A DNA stretch of 64,000 bases from Nonomuraea antri (GCF_013283785.1 NZ_JABCPZ010000001.1:93893-157892); one strand, 5' to 3'; numbered from the stretch's first letter, positions 8,999-18,301 are shown. The notes: generated from the sequence alone by a model not told the origin. Program-made: numbers and translations.

Positions 8999-9922
8999 TC
9001 AGTCGACGGTGATGACCAGCTTGCCGCGGCCGTGCCCGGTCTCGATCTCCCGGTGCGCGTCCGCCGCATCGGCCAGCGCGTACGCCCGCCGGATCGGGAA
9101 CTTGAACTCCCCCTCGGCGACCAGCGCCGCGTACCGGCCGAGCCGTTCGGCGGAGCGCACCCCCTGAGTCGTCAGCACGCCCAGTTCCGCCGCCTTGCCG
9201 TGCTCGACCAGCGTGACGATCCGCCGCCGGTCCTTGACCAGCTCGATCGCCACCTCCAGGGCGTGCCCGCCGGCCCCGTCGATGGACGCGTCCACCCCGC
9301 CGGGGGCCAGCGCGCGTACCCGGTCGGCCAGTCCTTCGCCGTACACGACCGGGATGGCGCCCAGGTCGCGCAGGTAGTCGTGGTTCTCCTCGCGGGCGGT
9401 GCCGATCACGGTGGCCCCGCGCCTGCGGGCGATCTGCACGGCCGCCGTGCCCACGGAGCCGGCCGCCGCGTGGACGAGCAGCGTCTCACCCTCGCCGAGC
9501 CCGACCGTGTCGAGCGCGATCTCGGCGGTCTGCACCCCGGCCGTCAGCGCCCCGGCGACCTCCCACGGGAGCCCGGCCGGCTTGGGCGTCACGTCGGTCG
9601 CGGCCACCACGATGTACTGCGCGTAGCTCCTGGTCAGGGAGAACCCGAGCACCTCGGCGCCCACGGAGACGCCGTCGACGTCCTGGCCCACCTGGTCGAC
9701 CACGCCCGCGAACTCGTTGCCCGGGATGCGCGGGAACTCCGGCGACAGGCCGGCGGGCACCCAGCCCGCCCTGACCGCCGCGTCGTACGGCTGCACGCCG
9801 GCCGCCTTCACGCGCACGCGCACCTGCCCGGGGCCGGCCTGCGGCGCGGGCACGTCCATCACTTCGAGTACGTCGGGGCCGCCGGGACGCACGAACGCGG
9901 CCGCCTTCATCAGTTCGCTCAT
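8999..9922 (-). CDS. NAD(P)H-dependent quinone oxidoreductase-like zinc-free MDR enzyme
   Basis: 307 residues. A GroES-like N-terminal domain (VKAAGVQPYDAAVRAGW, IPGNEFAGVV) precedes a Rossmann domain with AAAGSVGTAAVQIARRRGATVIGTA. The catalytic and structural zinc cysteines are absent, as in quinone oxidoreductases (zeta-crystallin group). The promoter (see separate entry) is of the MerR/SoxR type, which fits a role in coping with redox-active compounds. The 3' end is 4 bp from the convergent CGNR gene. Confidence 0.9.
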   Translation of the reverse strand: MSELMKAAAFVRPGGPDVLEVMDVPAPQAGPGQVRVRVKAAGVQPYDAAVRAGWVPAGLSPEFPRIPGNEFAGVVDQVGQDVDGVSVGAEVLGFSLTRSYAQYIVVAATDVTPKPAGLPWEVAGALTAGVQTAEIALDTVGLGEGETLLVHAAAGSVGTAAVQIARRRGATVIGTAREENHDYLRDLGAIPVVYGEGLADRVRALAPGGVDASIDGAGGHALEVAIELVKDRRRIVTLVEHGKAAELGVLTTQGVRSAERLGRYAALVAEGEFKFPIRRAYALADAADAHREIETGHGRGKLVITVD

Positions 9923-9929
9923 GCCGCCG

Positions 9930-9960
9930 ATCCTGCTCCCTCAACCAAGGTTGAGGTCAA
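9930..9960 (-). promoter_or_regulatory. SoxR/MerR-type promoter with 19-bp spacer
   Basis: Read on the minus strand, the -35 is TTGACC (9955-9960), the -10 is CAGGAT (9930-9935), and they are 19 bp apart, the overlong spacing of MerR-family promoters. The spacer region contains the 18-bp palindrome CCTCAACCAAGGTTGAGG (plus 9939-9956), broken only at its two central pairs; its ends match the CCTCAA/TTGAGG ends of the E. coli soxS SoxR box. Seven bases separate the -10 from the ATG, so the mRNA is leaderless. Confidence 0.75.
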
Positions 9961-9967
9961 CTGCGAC

Positions 9968-9993
9968 AAGTTCCAGTCCCATTTCGGGAACTT
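9968..9993. repeat. Inverted repeat AAGTTCC / GGAACTT
   Basis: Seven-base arms at 9968-9974 and 9987-9993 with a 12-nt centre, upstream of the YqiJ-like gene. It could be an operator, or GGGAAC could be part of an ECF-type -35 element; neither is certain. Confidence 0.35.
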
Positions 9994-10065
9994 TCACCTT
10001 TAGCTGTGCTTTATCTAGATATAGTCCGACAGGACGTAACTGGGGGATGGGGCAACCGAGGGCTG

Positions 10066-10620
10066 ATGACCGAGTTCTTCAACGCTGTGCTGAGCTTTCC
10101 AACGGTCGTTTTCAGTTTCCTGCTGGTGGTCGTCATCGGTTATTGGCTGATCGTCATCACCGGCCTGGCGGAACTCGACGACGACGGCGCCGCCTGGCTG
10201 GGACTCGGGGGAATCCCGGCCGGCGTCGCGTTCTCGCTCCTGATCGCCCTGGCCTGGCTGCTGAGCCTGGTCGGCAGCCAGATCGCCGGCGGCGCGCTGC
10301 TGTACGCCGTGCCCGTCGCCGCGCTGGGCGGCGCCTGGCTCGCCACCCGTGGCCTGCTGATACCGCTGCGCCGGCTCTTCCCGGACGAGGAGCGGCCCAC
10401 GCGCGGCGACTTCGTCGGCCAGATGTGCGTGATACGCACCGGCACCGCCACGCCCGACTTCGGTCAGGCCGAGGTCACCTCGGCCGACGGCTCGTCGGCC
10501 ATCGTCCACGTACGCACCAGCGGACAAGATCGCCTCGCACGCGGCGACACGGCCCTCATCTTCGACTACGACGCGGAGGGCGAATTCTTCTGGGTCATGC
10601 CCTACGAAAGTGAGCACTGA
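10066..10620 (+). CDS. YqiJ/NfeD-like membrane protein with C-terminal OB fold
   Basis: 184 residues from the ATG at 10066 (GAGGG just upstream; the open frame runs further upstream without a better start). Three membrane segments at about 13-34, 49-69 and 74-94 are followed by a cytoplasmic OB-fold-like domain from about 118 (RGDFVGQMCVIRTGTATP). NfeD/YqiJ proteins are encoded beside flotillins and are thought to act with them in membrane microdomains. The stop TGA overlaps the flotillin ATG by one base, so the two are coupled. Confidence 0.85.
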   Translation: MTEFFNAVLSFPTVVFSFLLVVVIGYWLIVITGLAELDDDGAAWLGLGGIPAGVAFSLLIALAWLLSLVGSQIAGGALLYAVPVAALGGAWLATRGLLIPLRRLFPDEERPTRGDFVGQMCVIRTGTATPDFGQAEVTSADGSSAIVHVRTSGQDRLARGDTALIFDYDAEGEFFWVMPYESEH

Positions 10621-12716
10621 TGGAAGTCATCTCAGCCGGCTTCGGCGTTTTTCTCGCCGTCGTCCTGGTCATCGTCATTGGCCTGCTCATCATCATCGGC
10701 CGGCTTTTCAGAAAGGTCGAACAGGGCAAGGCGCTCATCGTCTCGAAGGTGAACAAGGTGGACGTCACGTTCACCGGCGCCGTGGTGCTGCCCGTCGTCC
10801 ACAAGGCCGAGATCATGGACATCTCGGTGAAGACCATCGAGATCGAGCGGACCGGCCGCGAAGGCCTCATCTGCCGTGACAACATCAGGGCCGACATCAA
10901 GATCACGTTCTTCGTCCGCGTGAACAAGACCGCCGAGGACGTCATCAAGGTCGCCCAGGCCATCGGAACGGTCCGGGCCAGCGACGAGTCGACGCTGCAG
11001 GCGCTGTTCGCCGCCAAGTTCTCCGAGGCTCTGAAGACGGCCGGCAAGCACCTCGACTTCGTCGACCTCTACACCAAGCGGGACGAGTTCCGCGACGAGA
11101 TCGTCCGGCTGATCGGCACCGACCTCAACGGCTACAGCCTCGAGGACGCGGCCATCGACTACCTGGAGCAGACCTCGCTGCTCTCCCTGGACAAGAACAA
11201 CATCCTGGACGCCCAGGGCATCAGGAAGATCACCGAGCTGACGGCGCTGGAGCACGTCCGTACCAACGAGTTCCAGCGCGCCGAGGAGAAGGAGATCACC
11301 CGCCAGAACGTGGACGCCCGCGAGGCCATCCTGGAGCTGGAGCGCCGCCAGGCCGACGCCGAGCTCAAGCAGCGGCGCGAGATCGAGACGGTCAAGGCCC
11401 GCGAGGAGGCCGAGGTCGCCCGCGTCCAGGCCGAGGAGCGGCTGCGCGCGATGACGGCGGCGATCAAGACCGACGAGCAGCTCGGCGTGCAGCGCGAGAA
11501 CCAGGCCCGCGAGGTGGCCGTGGCGGAGAAGAACCGCGAGCGCGTGATCGCCATCGAGTCCGAGCGCATCGAGAAGGACCGCCTGCTGGAGGTCATCTCC
11601 CGCGAGCGTGAGACCGAGCTGTCGCGCATCGCCAAGGACAAGGAGGTCGAGACGGAGAAGCGCTCGATCGCCGAGGTCATCCGCGAGCGCATCGCCGTCG
11701 ACAAGACGGTGGCCGAGCAGGAGGAGAGCATCAAGCGGCTGCGCGTGGTCGAGGAGGCCGAGCGCACCCGCCAGCAGGTCATCATCGCCGCCGAGGCCGA
11801 GGCCCAGGAGAACCTGGTCAAGGACATCAAGGCGGCCGAGGCCGCGGAGGCCGCGTCGAAGTTCAAGGCCCGCGAGGAGCTGGTGCTCGCCGAGGCCAGG
11901 CAGCAGGCCGCCGAGCTCGACGCGCGCGCCAAGATCAGGCTGGCCGAGGGCATCCAGGCGGAGACCGCCGCGAGCGGGCTGGCCGAGGTGCAGATCAAGG
12001 AGCGCGACGCCGAGGCCATCGAGAAGGTGGGCCGCGCCGAGGCGCTGGTGCTGGCCGAGAAGCTGCGCGCCGAGGCCGACGGCGCCAAGGCCATGGCCCT
12101 GGTCGAGGGCGACAGGCTCAAGGCCCAGGCCGAGGGCGAGCAGGCGATGGCCCTGGCCGGCGCCGCCGCGATCGGCGAGAAGCTCAAGGCCGAGGCCGAG
12201 GGTCTGACCCAGAAGGCCGCCGCGATGGCCGCGCTGGACGAGGCCAGCAGGGAGCACGAGGAGTACCGCCTGCGGCTGGAGGCCGACAAGGAGGTTCACC
12301 TCAAGCGGATCGCCGTGCAGGCCCAGGTGGCCGAGTCCCAGGCGAGCGTGCTGGCGGCCGGCCTGGCCAAGGCGAACATCGACATCGTCGGCGGCGACAC
12401 GATGTTCTTCGACAAGGTCGTCGGCTCGATCACGGCGGGCAAGGCCGTGGACGGCTTCATGCAGCACTCTCAGGTGGCCGGCTCGCTGGCCGCGCCGTAC
12501 CTCAACGGCTCCGCCAGCCTGATGGAGGACCTGGCCACCGTGGTCAGCGGCGTGCGTACCGAGGACGTCAAGAACCTGACCGTCTCCGCCCTGCTCATGC
12601 GGCTCATCCAGCAGGGCGGGCCGGAGTCCAACGCGCTGGGCGAGCTGCTGGAGACCGCCCGCCGCCTCGGCGTCGCCGACTCCCCGGTGGCGGCCCTGAC
12701 CCCGGCCAAGGTCTGA
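10620..12716 (+). CDS. Flotillin/SPFH-domain protein (YqiK-like)
   Basis: 698 residues, longer than E. coli YqiK (about 550). One N-terminal membrane segment (4-30), an SPFH domain at about 30-200 (KALIVSKVNKVDVTFTGA and following), then about 350 residues of continuous Glu/Ala/Arg-rich coiled coil (about 200-560) with AEA repeats, and a C-terminal oligomerisation-like region (VGGDTMFFDKVVGSI). Flotillins form large membrane-bound rings or scaffolds. It lies between the YqiJ-like protein and a giant ATPase, which suggests a physical complex of the three. Confidence 0.93.
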   Translation: MEVISAGFGVFLAVVLVIVIGLLIIIGRLFRKVEQGKALIVSKVNKVDVTFTGAVVLPVVHKAEIMDISVKTIEIERTGREGLICRDNIRADIKITFFVRVNKTAEDVIKVAQAIGTVRASDESTLQALFAAKFSEALKTAGKHLDFVDLYTKRDEFRDEIVRLIGTDLNGYSLEDAAIDYLEQTSLLSLDKNNILDAQGIRKITELTALEHVRTNEFQRAEEKEITRQNVDAREAILELERRQADAELKQRREIETVKAREEAEVARVQAEERLRAMTAAIKTDEQLGVQRENQAREVAVAEKNRERVIAIESERIEKDRLLEVISRERETELSRIAKDKEVETEKRSIAEVIRERIAVDKTVAEQEESIKRLRVVEEAERTRQQVIIAAEAEAQENLVKDIKAAEAAEAASKFKAREELVLAEARQQAAELDARAKIRLAEGIQAETAASGLAEVQIKERDAEAIEKVGRAEALVLAEKLRAEADGAKAMALVEGDRLKAQAEGEQAMALAGAAAIGEKLKAEAEGLTQKAAAMAALDEASREHEEYRLRLEADKEVHLKRIAVQAQVAESQASVLAAGLAKANIDIVGGDTMFFDKVVGSITAGKAVDGFMQHSQVAGSLAAPYLNGSASLMEDLATVVSGVRTEDVKNLTVSALLMRLIQQGGPESNALGELLETARRLGVADSPVAALTPAKV

Positions 12717-12721
12717 CGGAC

Positions 12722-12753
12722 GTCCCGGGTACGCCGACCGGCGTACCCGGGAC
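12722..12753. terminator. Perfect 14-bp hairpin between flotillin and ATPase genes
   Basis: GTCCCGGGTACGCC (12722-12735), loop GACC, and its exact complement (12740-12753). No T-run follows, so it is not a classic intrinsic terminator. It may attenuate transcription or protect/process the mRNA so that the ATPase is made at a lower level than the two membrane proteins. Confidence 0.65.
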
Positions 12754-12792
12754 CCCAGACGGCGGAGCAGCGACGGCACAACGGAGAGCGGC

Positions 12793-15700
12793 ATGACGAA
12801 CGGCGGCGCGGGCGAAGCGAGCGGCCCCACCGGAACCACGACGGGCGAGCCCGCGGCGGCGGGCGGCGCGGGCGCGGCGCCCGCGGGGGGCTCCGGGCTG
12901 GAGGCGGGCACCTACGAGGTGCTCAGGAACCGGCTCCAGGCGCAGGCCAAGGCCCTGGCCGAGGCCGCCGAGGCGGTCAACGAGCAGCGGCTGAAGGTCT
13001 TCGGCGGCGCGGAGCTGCGCCTGCTCGGCACCGAGCGGATCAGGACGGAGAACAACTGCGTCCCGAGAGACATCGTCTCCCTGGGCGACGTCATGCTGTT
13101 CGGCTACAACGTGTTCATCGGGCTGAAGCCGGAGACCACGGTGGACGACGTCTTCGCCGTGCACCGCTTCAGCCGGGAGGGCGACGCGTTCAGGTTCGAC
13201 GCCGACCGGCTGCAGACCCTGGAAGACCCGTCGTTCAAGAAGGACTTCGCCGAGCTGTACCGCTACTACAAGGATTCACGGCTGCAGCAGCTGCGGCGGG
13301 TCGAGGGCAAGCTGCTGGCCGTGTTCCAGATCGGCCCGGCGGACACGCGGGTGCTCAGGTGGTCGGTCAGCAACGGCGGAGTCCCGAAATATCTGGATAA
13401 CCGGGGTGAGCGCGACCACGTCTTCCCTGCCTCGCACGACTTCGAGTGGACCCCGGCCACCCGCGACGACCACGTGCTCGGCCGGCACCCGCACATCTCG
13501 ATCCAGGGCGAGGTCTTCGTCGAGACCGTCGGCGGCGACCTGACCATCAAGATCGAGAACAACACGGAGTCCGGCGCGGGCATCTACGCCGAGCCCGTCG
13601 CCGAGCCGCTGCAGAGCCTGGCCGACGCCGACGTCGAGCACGCCCGCATCGGCCCGCTCGTCCTCATGCGGATCAGGCCGTACAAGGAGACGGACTGGCG
13701 GCACCTGGTCTTCAACACCCGCACCAAGTCCGTGATCAGGCTCGACGGCATCGGCCAGGCCTGCCAGCGGCTGCCCGAGGACCAGGGCCTGATCTTCCCC
13801 GGCGGCTACTACCTGACCACCGGCGTCAGCAAGACGTTCGACACGGACGTGACGGACCTGGAGTTCGAGCGGGTCGTCCGCTCCCCCAACGGCGAGGACG
13901 TCCTGTACGTCTTCCACGCCAGGGGCGACGGCCGGTCGCTGCTGCTGGCCTACAACGTGATCAGGAAGGAGGTGGCCAACCCGATCGTCTGCCACGGGTA
14001 CTCGCTGTTCGACGACGGCACGATGGTGGTCTTCCGCGCCACCTCCGAAGAGCCCACCCGGGTGCACCCGATGCAGGTGTGGCAGACCCCGTACGTCTCC
14101 GACACCTACGCCGCCGCCCAGCCCGCCGGCACCGGGCCGCTGGAGCGCATCGGCAACGCCGAGCTGGTGCGCGGCATCTCCGACTGCCTGTCCGTGGCCA
14201 GGATGGTGGGCGAGATGGCGGCGTCCGCGGCCACGTTCGAGGCGCTGATCTCGGCCTGCACGCGCGCCTTCGACCACTATCACTGGCTCGGCGAGCACGG
14301 CCTGCGCACCCCGCTGGCCGACGTGCGCGCCACCGCCGAGCAGGTGCTCGACGAGTACGAGAACGTCGAGCAGCTCACCCTCCAGGCCGAGCGCACGCTG
14401 GCCGAGGCCGCCGAGGAGGTCACCCGCCTGGTACGCCAGGCCCGGGCCGACACCCCGCTCACCGCCGACGCCTGGGTGACCTCGCTGGCCACGCTGCGCC
14501 GCGCCCAGGGCCATCTGGTGACGCTGCGCGAGGTCCGCTACCTGGACCTGGCCAGGCTGGACGAGCTGGCCGCCGAGCTGACCGAGGAGCTGGCCTCGGT
14601 CGGCCGCCGCGCCGTCACGTTCCTGGAGAGCCCGGAGGCGTTCACCGGCTACCACGCGGCGGTCGAGCAGCTGGCCGTGGAGGCCGGCGCGATCGCCACC
14701 GTGGCCGAGGCCGAGCCCGTCGCGGACCGGCTGGCCACCCAGTCCGAGGGCCTGGAGGTGGTCACCGAGGTCGTCGGCTCGCTGGACATCGCCGACGCGA
14801 CCGTGCGCACGTCCATCCTGGGCCGGATCGCCGAGGTGCTGGGCGGCGTGAACCGGGCCCGCGCGGTGCTCGACGGCCGCCGCCGCGAACTGCTCGGCAC
14901 CGAGGGCCGCGCCGCGTTCGCCGCCGAGTTCGCGCTGCTCGGCCAGGCCATCACCGGCGCGCTGGCGATGGCCGACAGCCCGGACAAGTGCGACGAGCAG
15001 CTCGGCCGGCTCATGCTCCAGCTGGAGAACCTGGAGTCGCGCTTCGGCGAGTTCGACGATTTCGCCAACCAGCTCACGGCCAAGCGCGAGGACGTCTACG
15101 AGGCGTTCTCGGCCCGCAAGCAGACCCAGCTCGACGAGCTGGCCAGGCGGGCCGACCGCATCTTCGCCTCGGCCGAGCGCATCCTGGGCAGCATCACCAG
15201 GCGGCTGGCCGGTCTCGGGTCGCTGGACGAGGTCAACACGTACTTCGCCACCGACCCGATGATCGCCAAGCTGCGCTCGTCCGCGGCCGAGCTGCGGACG
15301 CTCGGCGACGCGGTGCGCGCCGAGGAGCTGGAAGGCCGGGTCAAGGCGGCCCAGCAGGAGGCGGGACGCGCGCTGCGCGACCGGCTCGACCTGTTCTCCG
15401 ACGGCGGCGAGACGCTGCGGCTGGGCCGGCACCGGTTCGCGGTCAACACCCAGCCGATCGATCTGACGCTGGTGCCGCACGAGAGCGAAATGCACTTCGC
15501 GATCACCGGCACCGACTACCGCTCGCCGGTGCCCGAGTCGTTCGCCGACACGCGGCCCTTCTGGGACCAGCTCCTGGTCTCTGAGACCCAGGACGTCTAC
15601 CGGGCCGAGCACCTGGCCGTCTCCCTCCTGGACGAGGCGACGCCCGGCCTGCCGCTGGACGACCTGGTGCGCCAGGCCGCCGAGTCCCGCTACGACGAGG

Positions 15701-17685
15701 GCTACGAGCGCGGCGTGCACGACCACGACGCCACCGCCATCCTCGACACCCTGCTGCGTCTGCGGGAAGGCGCGGGACTGCTGCGCTACCCGGCCGAGGT
15801 CAGGGCGTCGGCCCAGCTCTTCTGGGCCTTCGGGCTGGATGAGGTTTCACGTAAAACATTCACCACCCGCGCCGTGTCGCTGATCCGCGCCCGCGCCACG
15901 TTCGGCCACCCCGCCGCGCTGGACGACCTGGCCCGGGAGCTCGGCGAACGCCTGTCCGCCTTCCTCACCACGCTCGGCGCGGCCCCGGCGAACGCGGAGC
16001 TGGCCGGCGAGTACCTGGTCGAGGAGCTGGGCGGCCAGCCGGTCGGCTTCGTCACGAGCAAGGCGGCCCGCGATCTGCTCGCCGGGTTCCACCAGGTCCT
16101 GGGCCCGGTCAAGACGCGGGAGTTCGAGGACGAGCTCAAGTCCGTCCCGCTGGCCGAGCGCGTGCAGCTGGCCCAGGCCTGGATCGGCGCCTTCCAGCAG
16201 GGCAGGGAACTGGCCGAGGCCATCGCCGTGCAACTGTGCGACCTGCCCAGGCACGACTCCAGCGCGAGCGTCACCGAGACCGTCGAGGGCCTGCTCGGCA
16301 GCCACCCCCGCATCGTGGACCGCAAGCTGGAGATCCGCCTGGACGAGACCCTCACCAGGACCCGCGACTTCACCCGCGAGCGCGTCCCCGCCTACCGCGC
16401 CTACCAGCGCCGGCGCAACGAGCTGGTCGCCGCGGAGCGTTCGAGGCTCCGGCTGGAGGAGTACCGGCCCAAGGTGATGAGCGCGTTCGTGCGCAACAGG
16501 CTGCTGGACGAGGTCTACCTGCCGCTGATCGGCGACAACCTGGCCAAGCAGCTCGGCGCGGCCGGCGCGGGCAAGCGCACCGACCAGATGGGCCTGCTGC
16601 TGCTCATCTCGCCGCCCGGCTACGGCAAGACCACCCTGATGGAGTACGTCGCCAGCCGGCTCGGTCTGGTCTTCGTCAAGGTCAACGGCCCGGCCCTGGG
16701 CCACGAGGTCACCTCGCTGGACCCGGCCGACGCCCCGGACGCCACCGCCCGCCAGGAGGTCGAGAAGATCTCGTTCGCGCTGGAGACGGGCAACAACACG
16801 CTGCTCTACCTGGACGACATCCAGCACACCTCACCCGAGCTGCTGCAGAAGTTCATCTCGCTGTGTGACGCCCAGCGCCGCATCGAAGGCGTCTGGAACG
16901 GCCGCACCCGCACCTACGACCTGCGCGGCAAGCGGTTCGGGGTGTGCATGGCGGGTAACCCGTACACCGAGTCGGGTCAGCGCTTCCGCATCCCGGACAT
17001 GCTGGCCAACCGGGCCGACGTGTGGAACCTGGGCGACGTGCTGTCGGGCCGGGAGGAGCTGTTCGCGCTGAGCTACATCGACAACGCGCTCACCTCCAAC
17101 CCGGTGCTCGCGCCGCTGTCGTCGCGCGACAGGTCGGACGTCGAGGTCCTGGTACGCCTGGCCAAGGGCGACCCGGCGGTCCGTGCCGACCAGCTCAAGC
17201 ACCCGTACACCAAGCCGGAGCTGGACCAGGTGCTCAGCGTGCTGACCAAGCTCGCCCGGGTGCAGGAGATCGTCCTGGCCAACAACCAGGCCTACATCGC
17301 CTCGGCCGGTCAGTCGGACGCCACCAGGACCGAGCCGCCGTACCGGCTGCAGGGGTCGTACCGGAACATGAACAAGCTGGCCGAGCGCATCGTCCCGGCG
17401 ATGAACGCCGACGAGCTGGAAGCGGTGGTCGACGACCACTACCTGGGCGAGGCGCAGACGCTCACCTCGGACGCCGAGGCCAACCTGCTGAAGCTGGCCG
17501 AGCTGCGCGGCCGGCTGACCCCGGAGCAGGCGGCCAGGTGGGCCGAGATCAAGGCCGCGTACCTGCGGGCCAAGGCGCTGGGCGGCGCCGACGACGACCC
17601 GATGACCAGGGCGGTCGGCGCGATCGGGCTGCTGGCCGACCGGGTGGGCGAGGTCGGCACGGCCATCAGGGAGTCGGAACGCTAG
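12793..17685 (+). CDS. Giant DUF3686 / AAA ATPase
   Basis: 1630 residues. After a Gly/Ala/Thr-rich start (1-35) comes the DUF3686-type region (about 36-430: RNRLQAQAKALAEAAEAVNE, LGDVMLFGYNVFIGLK, HVFPASHDFEWTPATRDDHV), long helical/coiled-coil parts (about 480-860 and 1130-1240) and a C-terminal AAA module with Walker A PGYGKTT (K1279), Walker B LLYLDDIQ (D1341-D1342) and a VCMAGNPYTESGQRFRIPD segment like the sensor region of MoxR-type AAA proteins. Databases often label the family a DNA repair ATPase, which nothing here supports. It is in one strand and order with the YqiJ and flotillin genes, 76 bp after the latter. Confidence 0.9.
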   Translation: MTNGGAGEASGPTGTTTGEPAAAGGAGAAPAGGSGLEAGTYEVLRNRLQAQAKALAEAAEAVNEQRLKVFGGAELRLLGTERIRTENNCVPRDIVSLGDVMLFGYNVFIGLKPETTVDDVFAVHRFSREGDAFRFDADRLQTLEDPSFKKDFAELYRYYKDSRLQQLRRVEGKLLAVFQIGPADTRVLRWSVSNGGVPKYLDNRGERDHVFPASHDFEWTPATRDDHVLGRHPHISIQGEVFVETVGGDLTIKIENNTESGAGIYAEPVAEPLQSLADADVEHARIGPLVLMRIRPYKETDWRHLVFNTRTKSVIRLDGIGQACQRLPEDQGLIFPGGYYLTTGVSKTFDTDVTDLEFERVVRSPNGEDVLYVFHARGDGRSLLLAYNVIRKEVANPIVCHGYSLFDDGTMVVFRATSEEPTRVHPMQVWQTPYVSDTYAAAQPAGTGPLERIGNAELVRGISDCLSVARMVGEMAASAATFEALISACTRAFDHYHWLGEHGLRTPLADVRATAEQVLDEYENVEQLTLQAERTLAEAAEEVTRLVRQARADTPLTADAWVTSLATLRRAQGHLVTLREVRYLDLARLDELAAELTEELASVGRRAVTFLESPEAFTGYHAAVEQLAVEAGAIATVAEAEPVADRLATQSEGLEVVTEVVGSLDIADATVRTSILGRIAEVLGGVNRARAVLDGRRRELLGTEGRAAFAAEFALLGQAITGALAMADSPDKCDEQLGRLMLQLENLESRFGEFDDFANQLTAKREDVYEAFSARKQTQLDELARRADRIFASAERILGSITRRLAGLGSLDEVNTYFATDPMIAKLRSSAAELRTLGDAVRAEELEGRVKAAQQEAGRALRDRLDLFSDGGETLRLGRHRFAVNTQPIDLTLVPHESEMHFAITGTDYRSPVPESFADTRPFWDQLLVSETQDVYRAEHLAVSLLDEATPGLPLDDLVRQAAESRYDEGYERGVHDHDATAILDTLLRLREGAGLLRYPAEVRASAQLFWAFGLDEVSRKTFTTRAVSLIRARATFGHPAALDDLARELGERLSAFLTTLGAAPANAELAGEYLVEELGGQPVGFVTSKAARDLLAGFHQVLGPVKTREFEDELKSVPLAERVQLAQAWIGAFQQGRELAEAIAVQLCDLPRHDSSASVTETVEGLLGSHPRIVDRKLEIRLDETLTRTRDFTRERVPAYRAYQRRRNELVAAERSRLRLEEYRPKVMSAFVRNRLLDEVYLPLIGDNLAKQLGAAGAGKRTDQMGLLLLISPPGYGKTTLMEYVASRLGLVFVKVNGPALGHEVTSLDPADAPDATARQEVEKISFALETGNNTLLYLDDIQHTSPELLQKFISLCDAQRRIEGVWNGRTRTYDLRGKRFGVCMAGNPYTESGQRFRIPDMLANRADVWNLGDVLSGREELFALSYIDNALTSNPVLAPLSSRDRSDVEVLVRLAKGDPAVRADQLKHPYTKPELDQVLSVLTKLARVQEIVLANNQAYIASAGQSDATRTEPPYRLQGSYRNMNKLAERIVPAMNADELEAVVDDHYLGEAQTLTSDAEANLLKLAELRGRLTPEQAARWAEIKAAYLRAKALGGADDDPMTRAVGAIGLLADRVGEVGTAIRESER

Positions 17686-17793
17686 CGGCTCATCCGGCGA
17701 ACGCGGCTCACTCGGCGAGCGCGGCTCATCCGGCGAACGCGGCGGTGCGGTCGGCGGTGCGGTCGGCGGTGGCGGCCCGCTGGACGACGGCCG

Positions 17794-18279
17794 TCACTCG
17801 CCGGTGAGGCCGGCGGTGGCCTCGCGCTGGATGGCCGTGGCCCGAGTGACGTAGCCGAGGATCAGCTCCAGTTCCTCGTCGGAGTAGCGCGCGTACAGCT
17901 CGTCCATGGCCGCGATGAACGGCCCGAACATCTGGCCGGCGCCGGCGATCCGCTCCTGCAGCTGGGCCTCGTTGATCTCGACGATGACGCGGCGCCGGTC
18001 CCTGGCGTCGCGGACCCGGCGTACCAGCCACTTGTCCTGCAGCCGGTCGATGAGCCCGCTGATCGTGGCCGGGGCGAGCCCGCTGTGTTGCGCGAGCTCG
18101 CCCGCGGTCAGCGGCCCGCGCCGTTGCAGCAGGTCGAGGGTCTTCTCCTCGGTCATGGTCAGGCCGAGCAGCGCGCCCATGGCGGTGTGGAACATGACGG
18201 CCGCGTTGCTGCTCTCCCGGCCGGCCAGCACCAGCTCGTCCAACAATTTCTTTCGATGCTCCGAAATATCTCTGGACAT
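17794..18279 (-). CDS. MarR-family transcriptional regulator
   Basis: 161 residues from the ATG at 18279, which has GGGAGGAG upstream; the frame extends further but through the operator. Winged-helix core: [40 protein letters not shown], then the wing KWLVRRVRDARDRRRVIVEI. It faces an FAD monooxygenase gene across a perfect palindrome, the usual design of a MarR repressor controlling a detoxification enzyme. Ligand unknown, likely aromatic. Confidence 0.92.
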   Translation of the reverse strand: MSRDISEHRKKLLDELVLAGRESSNAAVMFHTAMGALLGLTMTEEKTLDLLQRRGPLTAGELAQHSGLAPATISGLIDRLQDKWLVRRVRDARDRRRVIVEINEAQLQERIAGAGQMFGPFIAAMDELYARYSDEELELILGYVTRATAIQREATAGLTGE

Positions 18280-18301
18280 CCTCACTCCTCCCTGCTTAAT
18301 A

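Noticed and set aside
10016..10025. Sigma-70 -10 (TATAGT) for the YqiJ operon
   Set aside because: No -35 at a fitting distance; the AAGTTCC/GGAACTT repeat leaves the promoter type open.
10632..12911. 759-codon open frame antisense to the flotillin gene
   Set aside because: It mirrors the coiled-coil codons (Leu/Gly/Asp/Val-rich, no domain), lacks a ribosome binding site and is expected from high-GC third positions.
13276..15726. 816-codon open frame antisense to the giant ATPase
   Set aside because: Composition is that of a shadow frame; no recognisable motif; the sense frame has clear domains.
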